64,000 bases of DNA. It comes from Sisyra terminalis (lineage: Eukaryota; Arthropoda; Insecta; Neuroptera; Sisyridae). The translations under genes and the position numbers were made by a program. The notes below the pieces were generated by a model. The model had not been told where the DNA came from. It was given only the letters and a program-made list of their open reading frames with translations, and made no database searches. The stretch spans positions 1,860,001 through 1,924,000 of the forward strand of contig OY292278.1 in NCBI GenBank assembly GCA_958496175.1, read 5' to 3'. Of this stretch, positions 14,690-28,197 are shown in pieces. Position 1 is the first letter of the stretch. Every line of letters starts with the position of its first letter.

Positions 14690-15281
14690 AAAATAACCGC
14701 AATGATATCCGCAAAAATAACCGCAATAATATCCGCAAAATAACCGCAAATACTACCGCAAAATAACCGCAATGATATCCGCAAAAATAACCGCAAATAT
14801 CACCGCAAAATAACCGCAATGATATCCGCAAAAATAACCGCAATGATATCCGCAAAAATAACCGCAATAATATCCGCAAAAATAACCGCAATGATATCCG
14901 CAATAATAACCGCAAATAGTACCGCAAAATAACCGCAATGATATCCGCAAAAATAACCGCAAATATCACCGCATAATAACCGCAATGATATCCGCAAAAA
15001 TAACCGCAATGATATCCGCAAAAATAACCGCAAATATCACCGCAAAATAACCGCAATGATATCCGCAAAAATAACCGCAATAATATCCGCAAAAATAACC
15101 GCAATAATATCCGCAAAAATAACCGCAATGATATCCGCAAAAATAACCGCAATGATATCCGCAAAAATAACCGCAATAATATCCGCAAAAATAACCGCAA
15201 TGATATCCGCAATAATAACCGCAAATAGTACCGCAAAATAACCGCAATGATATCCGCAAAAATAACCGCAAATATCACCGC
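14690..15281 (+). repeat. 592-bp tandem unit, copy 1
   Basis: Seventeen 24-bp and eight 23-bp monomers. It contains ACTACC at 14,752, a TAGTACC variant and a GCATAATAA variant, all repeated 592 bp later. Related segments occur at 17.9 and 20.7 kb. Confidence 0.9.
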
Positions 15282-15873
15282 AAAATAACCGCAATGATAT
15301 CCGCAAAAATAACCGCAATAATATCCGCAAAATAACCGCAAATACTACCGCAAAATAACCGCAATGATATCCGCAAAAATAACCGCAAATATCACCGCAA
15401 AATAACCGCAATGATATCCGCAAAAATAACCGCAATGATATCCGCAAAAATAACCGCAATAATATCCGCAAAAATAACCGCAATGATATCCGCAATAATA
15501 ACCGCAAATAGTACCGCAAAATAACCGCAATGATATCCGCAAAAATAACCGCAAATATCACCGCATAATAACCGCAATGATATCCGCAAAAATAACCGCA
15601 ATGATATCCGCAAAAATAACCGCAAATATCACCGCAAAATAACCGCAATGATATCCGCAAAAATAACCGCAATAATATCCGCAAAAATAACCGCAATAAT
15701 ATCCGCAAAAATAACCGCAATGATATCCGCAAAAATAACCGCAATGATATCCGCAAAAATAACCGCAATAATATCCGCAAAAATAACCGCAATGATATCC
15801 GCAATAATAACCGCAAATAGTACCGCAAAATAACCGCAATGATATCCGCAAAAATAACCGCAAATATCACCGC
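15282..15873 (+). repeat. 592-bp tandem unit, copy 2
   Basis: Head-to-tail repeat of the previous unit, apparently identical where I compared the marker positions (ACTACC at 15,344). Confidence 0.9.
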
Positions 15874-17880
15874 ATAATAACCGCAATGATATCCGCAAAA
15901 ATAACCGCAATGATATCCGCAAAAATAACCGCAAATATCACCGCAAAATAACCGCAATGATATCCGCAAAAATAACCGCAATAATATCCGCAAAAATAAC
16001 CGCAATAATATCCGCAAAAATAACCGCAATGATATCCGCAAAAATAACCGCAAATATCACCGCAAAATAACCGCAATGATATCCGCAAAAATATCCGCAA
16101 TGATATCCGCCAAATAACCGCAAATATTACCGCAAAATAACCGCAATGATATCCGCAAAAATAACCGCAAATATCACCGCAAAATAACCGCAATGATATC
16201 CGCAAAAATAACCGCAATGATATCCGCAAAAATAACCGCAATAATATCCGCAAAAATAACCGCAATGATATCCGCAAAATAACCGCAATGATATCCGCAA
16301 AAATAACCGCAATAATATCCGCAAAAATAACCGCAAATGTTACCGCAAAATAACCGCAATGATATCCGCAAAAATACCCGCAATAATATCCGCAAAAATA
16401 ACCGCAATGATATCCGCAAAAATAACCGCAAATATCACCGCATAATAACCGCAATGATATCCGCAAAAATAACCGCAATGATATCCGCAAAAATAACCGC
16501 AAATATCACCGCAAAATAACCGCAATGATATCCGCAAAAATAACCGCAATGATATCCGCAAAAATAACCGCAAATATCACCGCAAAATAACCGCAATGAT
16601 ATCCGCAAAAATAACCGCAATAATATCCGCAAAAATAACCGCAATAATATCCGCAAAAATAACCGCAATGATATCCGCAAAAATAACCGCAATAATATCC
16701 GCAAAAATAACCGCAATGATATCCGCAATAATAACCGCAAATAGTACCGCAAAATAACCGCAATGATATCCGCAAAAATAACCGCAAATATCACCGCATA
16801 ATAACCGCAATGATATCCGCAAAAATAACCGCAATGATATCCGCAAAAATAACCGCAAATATCACCGCAAAATAACCGCAATGATATCCGCAAAAATAAC
16901 CGCAATAATATCCGCAAAAATAACCGCAATAATATCCGCAAAAATAACCGCAATGATATCCGCAAAAATAACCGCAAATATCACCGCAAAATAACCGCAA
17001 TGATATCCGCAAAAATAACCGCAATGATATCCGCCAAATAACCGCAAATATTACCGCAAAATAACCGCAATGATATCCGCAAAAATAACCGCAAATATCA
17101 CCGCAAAATAACCGCAATGATATCCGCAAAAATAACCGCAATGATATCCGCAAAAATAACCGCAATAATATCCGCAAAAATAACCGCAATGATATCCGCA
17201 AAATAACCGCAATGATATCCGCAAAAATAACCGCAATAATATCCGCAAAAATAACCGCAAATGTTACCGCAAAATAACCGCAATGATATCCGCAAAAATA
17301 CCCGCAATAATATCCGCAAAAATAACCGCAATAATATCCGCAAAAATAACCGCAATGATATCCGCAAAAATAACCGCAAATATTACCGCAAAATAACCGC
17401 AATGATATCCGCAAAAATAACCGCAAATATCACCGCAAAATAACCGCATTGATATCCGCAAAAATAACCGCAATGATATCCGCAAAAATAACCGCAAATA
17501 TTACCGCAAAATAACCGCAATGATATCCGCAAAAATAACCGCAAATATCACCGCAAAATAACCGCAATGATATCCGCAAAAATAACCGCAATGATATCCG
17601 CAAAAATAACCGCAATAATATCCGCAAAAATAACCGCAATGATATCCGCAAAAATAACGGCAAATATCACCGCAAAATAACCGCAATGATATCCGCAAAA
17701 ATAACCGCAATAATATCCGCAAAAATAACCGCAATGATATCCGCAAAAATAACCGCAAATATTACCGCAAAATAACCGCAATGATATCCGCAAAAATAAC
17801 CGCAAATATCACCGCAAAATAACCGCAATGATATCCGCAAAAATAACCGCAATGATATCCGCAAAAATAACCGAAATAAT
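15874..17880 (+). repeat. Family 2 mosaic with 924-bp displacement
   Basis: About 15,870-16,400 is collinear with 16,791-17,320 at 924 bp. Its right part, about 16,955-17,880, is collinear with 6,800-7,725 at 10,155 bp and includes GCATTG at 17,446 and AACGGC at 17,656. Blocks of family 2 have been re-used out of order. Confidence 0.85.
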
Positions 17881-18700
17881 ATCCGCAAAATAACCGCAAA
17901 TACTACCGCAAAATAACCGCAATGATATCCGCAAAAATAACCGCAAATATCACCGCAAAATAACCGCAATGATATCCGCAAAAATAACCGCAATGATATC
18001 CGCAAAAATAACCGCAATAATATCCGCAAAAATAACCGCAATGATATCCGCAATAATAACCGCAAATAGTACCGCAAAATAACCGCAATGATATCCGCAA
18101 AAATAACCGCAAATATCACCGCATAATAACCGCAATGATATCCGCAAAAATAACCGCAATGATATCCGCAAAAATAACCGCAAATATCACCGCAAAATAA
18201 CCGCAATGATATCCGCAAAAATAACCGCAATAATATCCGCAAAAATAACCGCAATAATATCCGCAAAAATAACCGCAATGATATCCGCAAAAATAACCGC
18301 AATGATATCCGCAAAAATAACCGCAATAATATCCGCAAAAATAACCGCAATGATATCCGCAAAAATAACCGCAAATATCACCGCAAAATAACCGCAATGA
18401 TATCCGCAAAAATAACCGCAATGATATCCGCAAAAATAACCGCAATAATATCCGCAAAAATAACCGCAATGATATCCGCAATAATAACCGCAAATAGTAC
18501 CGCAAAATAACCGCAATGATATCCGCAAAAATAACCGCAAATATCACCGCATAAAAACCGCAATGATATCCGCAAAAATAACCGCAATGATATCCGCAAA
18601 AATAACCGCAAATATCACCGCAAAATAACCGCAATGATATCCGCAAAAATAACCGCAATAATATCCGCAAAAATAACCGCAATAATATCCGCAAAAATAA
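17881..18700 (+). repeat. Family 2 mosaic, ACTACC-type module
   Basis: Marked by ACTACC at 17,902 and a TAGTACC variant near 18,067 and 18,496. It resembles the 592-bp units but with a different monomer count. A variant with GCATAAAAACC occurs near 18,550. Confidence 0.8.
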
Positions 18701-20024
18701 CCGCAATGATATCCGCAAAAATAACCGCAAATATCACCGCAAAATAACCGCAATGATATCCGCAAAAATAACCGCAATGATATCCGCCAAATAACCGCAA
18801 ATATTACCGCAAAATAACCGCAATGATATCCGCAAAAATAACCGCAAATATCACCGCAAAATAACCGCAATGATATCCGCAAAAATAACCGCAATGATAT
18901 CCGCAAAAATAACCGCAATAATATCCGCAAAAATAACCGCAATGATATCCGCAAAATAACCGCAATGATATCCGCAAAAATAACCGCAATAATATCCGCA
19001 AAAATAACCGCAAATGTTACCGCAAAATAACCGCAATGATATCCGCAAAAATACCCGCAATAATATCCGCAAAAATAACCGCAATAATATCCGCAAAAAT
19101 AACCGCAATGATATCCGCAAAAATAACCGCAATGATATCCGCAAAAATAACCGCAAATATTACCGCAAAATAACCGCAATGATATCCGCAAAAATAACCG
19201 CAAATATCACCGCAAAATAACCGCAATGATATCCGCAAAAATAACCGCAATAATATCCGCAAAAATAACCGCAATGATATCCGCAAAAATAACCGCAAAT
19301 ATTACCGCAAAATAACCGCAATGATATCCGCAAAAATAACCGCAAATATCACCGCAAAATAACCGCAATGATATCCGCAAAAATAACCGCAATGATATCC
19401 GCAAAAATAACCGCAAATATTACCGCAAAAATAACCGCAATGATATCCGCAAAAATAACCGCAAATATCACCGCAAAATAACCGCAATGATATCCGCAAA
19501 AATAACCGCAATGATATCCGCCAAATAACCGCAAATATTACCGCAAAATAACCGCAATGATATCCGCAAAAATAACCGCAAATATCACCGCAAAATAACC
19601 GCAATGATATCCGCAAAAATAACCGCAATGATATCCGCAAAAATAACCGCAATAATATCCGCAAAAATAACCGCAATGATATCCGCAAAATAACCGCAAT
19701 GATATCCGCAAAAATAACCGCAATAATATCCGCAAAAATAACCGCAAATGTTACCGCAAAATAACCGCAATGATATCCGCAAAAATACCCGCAATAATAT
19801 CCGCAAAAATAACCGCAATAATATCCGCAAAAATAACCGCAATGATATCCGCAAAAATAACCGCAATGATATCCGCAAAAATAACCGCAAATATTACCGC
19901 AAAATAACCGCAATGATATCCGCAAAAATAACCGCAAATATCACCGCAAAATAACCGCAATGATATCCGCAAAAATAACCGCAATAATATCCGCAAAAAT
20001 AACCGCAATGATATCCGCAAAAAT
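18701..20024 (+). repeat. 734-bp tandem duplication in the family 2 mosaic
   Basis: Segments from about 18,700 and 19,434 are collinear at 734 bp. The left part of the second segment follows a B monomer with a 12-bp second half near 19,425, an exception to the usual 11-bp rule. Both segments share a CCGCC half-deletion variant and an AATACCCGC variant with the 6.9-7.2 kb part of family 2. Confidence 0.85.
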
Positions 20025-20955
20025 ATCCGCAATAATATCCGCAAAAATAACCGCAAATGTTACCGCAAAATAACCGCAATGATATCCGCCAAAATAACCG
20101 CAATGATATCCGCAAAAATAACCGCAATGATATCCGCAAAAATAACCGCAATAATATCCGCAAAAATAACCGCAAATATCACCGCAAAATAACCGCAATG
20201 ATATCCGCAAAAATAACCGCAATAATATCCGCAAAAATAACCGCAAATATCACCGCAAAATAACCGCAATGATATCCGCAAAAATAACCGCAAATATTAC
20301 CGCAAAATAACCGCAATGATATCCGCAAAAATAACCGCAATGATATCCGCAAAAATATCCGCAATAATATCCGCATAAATAACCGCAAATATTACCGCAA
20401 AATAACCGCAATGATATCCGCAAAAATAACCGCAAATATCACCGCAAAATAACAGCAATGATATCCGCAAAAATAACCGCAATGATATCCGCAAAAATAT
20501 CCGCAAATATCACCGCAAAATAACCGCAATGATATCCGCAAAAATAACCGCAATAATATCCGCAAAAATAACCGCAATAATATCCGCAAAAATAACCGCA
20601 ATGATATCCGCAAAAATAACCGCAAATATCACCGCAAAATAACCGCAATGATATCCGAAAAAATAACCGCAATAATATCCGCAAAATAACCGCAAATACT
20701 ACCGCAAAATAACCGCAATGATATCCGCAAAAATAACCGCAAATATCACCGCAAAATAACCGCAATGATATCCGCAAAAATAACCGCAATGATATCCGCA
20801 AAAATAACCGCAATAATATCCGCAAAAATAACCGCAATGATATCCGCAATAATAACCGCAAATAGTACCGCAAAATAACCGCAATGATATCCGCAAAAAT
20901 AACCGCAAATATCACCGCATAATAACCGCAATGATATCCGCAAAAATAACCGCAA
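20025..20955 (+). repeat. Family 2 segment repeated from about 12 kb
   Basis: Collinear with about 11,987-12,917 at 8,038 bp, including the 332-bp module variants and ACTACC at 20,698 (12,660). Confidence 0.85.
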
Positions 20956-22250
20956 TGATATCCGCAAAAATAACCGCAAATATCACCGCAAAATAACCGC
21001 AATGATATCCGCAAAAATAACCGCAATAATATCCGCAAAAATAACCGCAATAATATCCGCAAAAATAACCGCAATGATATCCGCAAAAATAACCGCAATG
21101 ATATCCGCAAAAATAACCGCAATAATATCCGCAAAAATAACCGCAATGATATCCGCAATAATAACCGCAAATAGTACCGCAAAATAACCGCAATGATATC
21201 CGCAAAAATAACCGCAAATATCACCGCATAATAACCGCAATGATATCCGCAAAAATAACCGCAATGATATCCGCAAAAATAACCGCAATAATATCCGCAA
21301 AAATAACCGCAATGATATCCGCAAAAATAACCGCAAATATCACCGCAAAATAACCGCAATGATATCCGCAAAAATAACCGCAATGATATCCGCCAAATAA
21401 CCGCAAATATTACCGCAAAATAACCGCAATGATATCCGCAAAAATAACCGCAAATATCACCGCAAAATAACCGCAATGATATCCGCAAAAATAACCGCAA
21501 TGATATCCGCAAAAATAAACGCAATAATATCCGCAAAAATAACCGCAATGATATCCGCAAAATAACCGCAATGATATCCGCAAAAATAACCGCAATAATA
21601 TCCGCAAAAATAACCGCAAATGTTACCGCAAAATAACCGCAAATACTACCGCAAAATAACCGCAATGATATCCGCAAAAATAACCGCAAATATCACCGCA
21701 AAATAACCGCAATGATATCCGCAAAAATAACCGCAATAATATCCGCAAAAATAACCGCAGTGATATCCGCAAAAATAACCGCAAATATTACCGCAATGAT
21801 ATCCGCAAAAATAACCGCAAATATCACCGCAAAATAACCGCAATGATATCCGCAAAAATAACCGCAAATATCACCGCAAAATAACCGCAATGATATCCGC
21901 AAAAATAACCGCAATAATATCCGCAAAAATAACCGCAATAATATCCGCAAAAATAACCGCAATGATATCCGCAAAAATAACCGCAATGATATCCGCAAAA
22001 ATAACCGCAATTATATCCGCAAAAATAACCGCAATAATATCCGCAAAAATAACCGCAATGATATCCGCAAAAATAACCGCAATAATATCCGCAAAAATAA
22101 CCGCAATGATATCCGCAAAAATAACCGCAAATATTACCGCAAAATAACCGCAATGATATCCGCAAAAATAACCGCAAATATCATCGCAAAATAACCGCAA
22201 TGATATCCGCAAAAATAACCGCAATAATATCCGCAAAAATAACCGCAAAT
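20956..22250 (+). repeat. Right end of the family 2 mosaic
   Basis: Contains the last ACTACC marker at 21,645 and a missing half-unit near 21,781 equivalent to those at 9,897 and 13,270. It includes a long run of A/A' monomers at about 21,890-22,125. After about 22,250 the family 2 markers disappear. Confidence 0.8.
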
Positions 22251-25200
22251 ATTACCGCAAAATAACCGCAATGATATCCGCAAAAATAACCGCAAATATC
22301 ACCGCAAAATAACCGCAATGATATCCGCAAAAATAACCGCAATAATATCCGCAAAAATAACCGCAATGATATCCGCAAAATTAACCGCAAATATTACAGC
22401 AAAATAACCGCAATAATATCCGCAAAAATAACCGCAAATATTACCGCAAAATAACCGCAATGATATCCGCAAAAATAACCGCAATAATATCCGCAAAAAT
22501 AACCGCTAATATTACCGCAAAATAATCGCAATGATATCCGCAAAAATAACCGCAATAATATCCGCAAAAATAACCGCAAATATTACCGCAAAATAATCGC
22601 AATGATATCCGCAAAAATAACCGCAATAATATCCCCAAAAATAACCGCAAATATTACCGCTAAATAACCGCAATAATATCCGCAAAAATAACCCCAAATA
22701 TCACCGCAAAATAACCGCAATGATATCCGCATAAATAACCGCAAATATTACCGCAAAATAATCGCGATGATATCCGCAAAAATAACCGCAAATATTACCG
22801 CTAAATAACCGCAAATATATCCGCAAAAATAACCGCAAATATTACCGCAAAATAACCGCAATGATATCCGCAAAAATAACCGCAAATATAACCGCAAAAT
22901 AACCGCAATGATATCCGCAAAAATAACCGCAATATAATCCGCAAAAATAACCGCAAATATTACCGCAAAATAACCGCAATGATATCCGCAAAAATAACCG
23001 CAAATATCACCGCAAAATAACCGCAATGATATCCGCAAAAATAACCGCAAAAATATCCGCAAAAATAACCGCAATGATATCCGCAAAATTAACCGCAAAT
23101 ATTACAGCAAATAACCGCAATGATATCCGCAAAAATAACCGCAATGATATCCGCAAAAATAACCGCAAATATTACCGCAAAATAACCGCAATGATATCCG
23201 CAAAAATAACCGCAATATAATCCGCAAAAATAACCGCAAATATTACCGCAAAATAACCGCAATGATATCCGCAAAAATAACCGCAAATATTACCGCAAAA
23301 TAACCGCAATGATATCCGCAAAAATAACCGCAATAATATCCGCAAAAATAACCGCAAATATCACCGCAATATAACCGCAATGATATCCGCATAAATAACC
23401 GCAAATATTACCGCAAAATAATCGCTATGATATCCGCAAAAATAACCGCAATAAGATCCGCTATAATATCCGCAAATATTACCGCAAAATAATCGCAATG
23501 ATATCCGCAAAAATAACCGCCATAATATCCCCAAAAATAACCGCAAATATTACCGCTAAATAACCGCAATAATATCCGCAAAAATAACCGCAAATATTAC
23601 CGCAAAATAACCGCAATGATATCCGCAAAAATAACCGCAAATATCACCGCAAAATAACCGCAATGATATCCGCAAAAATAACCCCAAATGTTACCGCAAA
23701 ATAACCGCAATGATATCCGCAAAAATAACCACAAATATCACCGCAAAATAACCGCAATTATATCCGCAAAAATAACCGCAATAATATCCGCAAAAATAAC
23801 CGCAATGATATCCGCAAAATTAACCGCAAATATTACAGCAAAATAACCGCAATAATATCCGCAAAAATAACCGCAAATATCACCGCAAAATAACCGCAAT
23901 GATATCCGCATAAATAACCGCAAATATTACCGCAAAATAATCGCAATGATATCCGCAAAAATAACCGCAATAATATCCGCAAAAATAACCGCAATGATAT
24001 CCGCAAAATTAACCGCAAATATTAAAGCAAAATAACCGCAATAATATCCGCAAAAATAACCCCAAATATCACCGCAAAATAACCGCAATGATATCCGCAT
24101 AAATAACCGCAAATATTACCGCAAAATAATCGCGATGATATCCGCAAAAATAACCGCAAATATTACCGCTAAATAACCGCAAATATATCCGCAAAAATAA
24201 CCGCAAATATTACCGCAAAATAACCGCAATGATATCCGCAAAAATAACCGCAAATATAACCGCAAAATAACCGCAATGATATCCGCAAAAATAACCGCAA
24301 TATAATCCGCAAAAATAACCGCAAATATTAAAGCAAAATAACCGCAATAATATCCGCAAAAATAACCCCAAATATCACCGCAAAATAACCGCAATGATAT
24401 CCGCATAAATAACCGCAAATATTACCGCAAAATAATCGCGATGATATCCGCAAAAATAACCGCAAATATTACCGCTAAATAACCGCAAATATATCCGCAA
24501 AAATAACCGCAAATATTACCGCAAAATAACCGCAATGATATCCGCAAAAATAACCGCAAATATAACCGCTAAATAACCGCAAATATATCCGCAAAAATAA
24601 CCGCAAATATTACCGCAAAATAACCGCAATGATATCCGCATAAATAACCGCAAATATTACAGCACAATAATCGCAATGATATCCACAAAAATAACCGCAA
24701 ATGTTACCGCAAAATAACCGCAATGACATCCGCAAAAATAACCGCAAATATTACCGCAAAATAACCGCAATGATATCCGCAAAAATAACCGCAATAATAT
24801 CCGCAAAAATAACCGCAAATGTTACCGCAAAATAACCGCAATGATATCCGCAAAAATAACCGCAATAATATCCGCAAAAATAACCGCAAATACCACCGCA
24901 AAATAACCGCAATGATATCCGCGAAATTAACCGCAATAATATCCGGAAAAATAACCGCAAATATTATCGCAAAATAACCGCAATGATATCCGCAAAAATA
25001 ACCGCAAATGTTACCGCAAAATAACCGCAATGATATCCGCAAAAATAACCGCAAATATTACCGCAAAATAATAGCAATGATATCCGCAAAAATAACCGCA
25101 ATGATATCCGCAAAAATAACCGCAATGATATCCGCAAAAATAACCCCAAATGTTACCGCAAAATAACCGCAATAATATCCGCAAAAATAACCGCAAATAT

Positions 25201-26300
25201 CACCGCAAAATAACCGCAATGATATCCGTAAAAATAACCGCAATAATATCCGCAAATATTACCGCAAAATACCCGCAATAATATCCGCAAAAATAACCGC
25301 AAATGTTACCGCAAAATAACCGCAATGATATCCGCAAAAATAACCCCAAATGTTACCGCAAAATAAACGCAATGATATCCGCAAAAATAACCGCTATAAT
25401 ATCCGCAAATATAACCGCAAATATCACCGCAAAATAACCGCAATGATATCCGCATAAATAACCGCAAATATTACCGCAAAATAATAGCAATGATATCCGC
25501 AAAAATAACCGCAATAATATCCGCAAAAATAACCGCAAATATTACCGCAAAATAACCGCAATAATATCCGCAAAAATAACCGCAAATATTACCGCAAAAT
25601 AACCGCAATGATATCCGCAAAAATAACCGCAAATATTACCGCAAAATAACCGCAATGATATCCGCAAAAATAACCGCAATAATATCCGCAAAAATAACCG
25701 CAAATATCACCGCAAAATAACCGCAATGATATCCGCGAAATTAACCGCAATAATATCCGGAAAAATAACCGCAAATATTATCGCAAAATAACCGCAATGA
25801 TATCCGCAAAAATAACCGCAAATGTTACCGCAAAATAACCGCAATGATATCCGCAAAAATAACCGCAAATATTACCGCAAAATAATAGCAATGATATCCG
25901 CAAAAATAACCGCAATAATATCCGCAAAATTAACCGCAAATATCACCGCAAAATAACCGCAATGATATCCGCAAAAATAACCCCAAATGTTACCGCAAAA
26001 TAACCGCAATGATATCCGCAAAAATAACCGCAAATATTACCGCAAAATAACCGCAATGATATCCGCAAAAATAACCGCAATAATATCCGCAAAAATAACC
26101 GCAAATATCACCGCAAAATAACCGCAATGATATCCGCATAAATAACCGCAAATATTACCGCAAAATAATAGCAATGATATCCGCAAAAATAACCGCAATA
26201 ATATCCGCAAAAATAACCGCAAATATTACCGCAAAATAACCGCAATGATATCCGATAAAATAACCGCAAATATCACCGCAAAATAACCGCAATGATATCC
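22251..26300 (+). repeat. Degenerate, poorly homogenised satellite zone
   Basis: The monomers are the same but carry clearly more scattered substitutions than elsewhere: CCCC for CCGC (for example near 22,630, 22,692, 23,532), TCGC (22,525), AATATAATCC (22,932, 23,213, 24,300), AATAAGATCCGCTATAA (23,451), ATCCGG (24,943, 25,757) and TAATAGCAATG (25,069, 25,482). Only short or loose internal displacements are visible: about 189 bp at 23.74-24.1 kb, about 1,320 bp between 23.1 and 24.4 kb, 814 bp between 24,921 and 25,735, and 684 bp between 25.35 and 26.04 kb. No genes. Confidence 0.88.
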
Positions 26301-27390
26301 GCAAAAATAACCGCAAATATTACCGCAAAATAACCGCAATGATATCCGCAAAAATAACCGCAAATATCACCGCAAAATAACTGCAATGATATCCGCAAAA
26401 ATAACCGCAAAAATATCCGCAAAAGAAACCGCAATGATATCCGCAAAATTAACCGCAAATAATACAGCAAAATAACCGCAATGATATCCGCAAAAATAAC
26501 CGCAATGATATCCGCAAAAATAACCGCAATAATATCCGCAAAATTAACCGCAAATATTACAGCAAAATAACCGCAATGATATCCGCAAAAATAACCGCAA
26601 TAATATTTGCAAAAATAACCGCAATGATATCCGCAAAAATAACCGCAAATATTACCGCAAAATAACCGCAATGATATCCGCAAAAATAACCGCAATGATA
26701 TCCGCAAAAATAACCGCAATAATATCCGCAAAAATAACCGCAATGATATCCGCAAAAATAACCGCAAATATTACCGCAAAATAACCGCAATAATTTCCGC
26801 AAAAATTACCGCAAATGTTACCGCAAAATAACCGCAATGATATCCGCAAATATAACCGCAATAATATCCGCAAAAATAACCGCAAATGTTACCGCAAAAT
26901 AACCGCAATGATATCCGCAAAAATAACCGCAATAATATCCGCAAAAATAACCGCAATAATATCCGCAAAAATAACCGCAATGATATCCGCAAAAATAACC
27001 GCAAATATTACCGCAAAATAACCGCAATGATATCCGCAAAAATAACCGCAATAATAACCGCAAAAATAACCGCAAATGTTACCGCAAAATAACCGCAATG
27101 ATATCCGCAAAAATAACCGCAATAATATCCGCAAAAATAACCGCAATAATATCCGCAAAAATAACCGCAATGATATCCGCAAAAATAACCGCAAATATCA
27201 CCGCAAAATAACCGCAATGATATCCGCAAAAATAACCGCAATAATATCCGCAAAATAACCGCAATGATATCCGCAAAATTAACCCCAAATATTACAGCAA
27301 AATAACCGCAATAATATCCGCAAAAATAACCGCAAATATTACCGCAAAATAACCGCAATGATATCCGCAAAAATAACCGCAATAATATCC
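26301..27390 (+). repeat. Family 4, first segment
   Basis: Marked by AATATTTGC (26,600) and AATTTCCGC (26,792) variants absent from families 1 and 2. From about 26.70 kb it is collinear with 29.05 kb onward at 2,349 bp. Confidence 0.85.
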
Positions 27391-28197
27391 GCAAAAATAA
27401 CCGCAAATATTACCGCAAAATAACCGCAATGATATCCGCAAAATTAACCCCAAATATTACAGCAAAATAACCGCAATAATATCCGCAAAAATAACCGCAA
27501 ATGTTACCGCAAAATAACCGCAATGATATCCGCAAAAATAACCGCAAATGTTACCGCAAAATAACCGCAATGATATCCGCAAAAATAAACCGCAATAATA
27601 TCCGCAAAAATAACCGCAATAATATCCGCAAAAATAACCGCAATGATATCCGCAAAAATAACCGCAAATATTACCGCAAAATAACCGCAATGATATCCGC
27701 AAAAATAACCGCAAAAATATCCGCAAAAATAACCGCAATGATATCCGCAAAATTAACCGCAAATAATACAGCAAAATAACCGCAATGATATCCGCAAAAA
27801 TAACCGCAATGATATCCGCAAAAATAACCGCAATAATATTTGCAAAAATAACCGCAATGATATCCGCAAAAATAACCGCAAATATTACCGCAAAATAACC
27901 GCAATGATATCCGCAAAAATAACCGCAATGATATCCGCAAAAATAACCGCAATAATATCCGCAAAAATAACCGCAATGATATCCGCAAAAATAACCGCAA
28001 ATATTACCGCAAAATAACCGCAATAATTTCCGCAAAAATTACCACAAATGTTACCGCAAAATAACCGCAATGATATCCGCAAAAATAACCGCAATAATAT
28101 TTGCAAAAATAACCGCAATGATATCCGCAAAAATAACCGCAAATATTACAGCAAAATAACCGCAATGATATCCGCAAAAATAAACGCAATAATATCC
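27391..28197 (+). repeat. Family 4 807-bp tandem unit, copy 1
   Basis: Collinear with the next block at 807 bp. It carries a single-A insertion (a 25-bp monomer ending AAATAAACC) at about 27,588, shared with copy 2 but absent from the related stretch at 29.9 kb. It has a private CCAC change near 28,042. Confidence 0.9.

Noticed and set aside
15056..15241. Plus-strand frames reading Met-Ile-Ser-Ala-Lys-Ile-Thr-Ala repeats or Arg-Asn-Asp-Ile-Arg-Lys-Asn-Asn repeats
   Set aside because: These are short, present wherever A monomers are consecutive, and have no upstream signal or unique sequence.
20439..21689. 416-codon minus-strand open frame as a repeat protein gene (and 15,037-16,053; 33,051-34,055; 15,867-16,502)
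   Set aside because: It is fully explained by absence of stops in the A monomer and the frame shift in B monomers. The low-complexity peptide matches no protein family I know, and similar frames exist in several registers at once.
22251..26300. Diverged gene or transposon remnant in the degenerate zone
   Set aside because: Every segment still reads as the same half-units with point changes; there is no foreign sequence, terminal repeat or target-site duplication.
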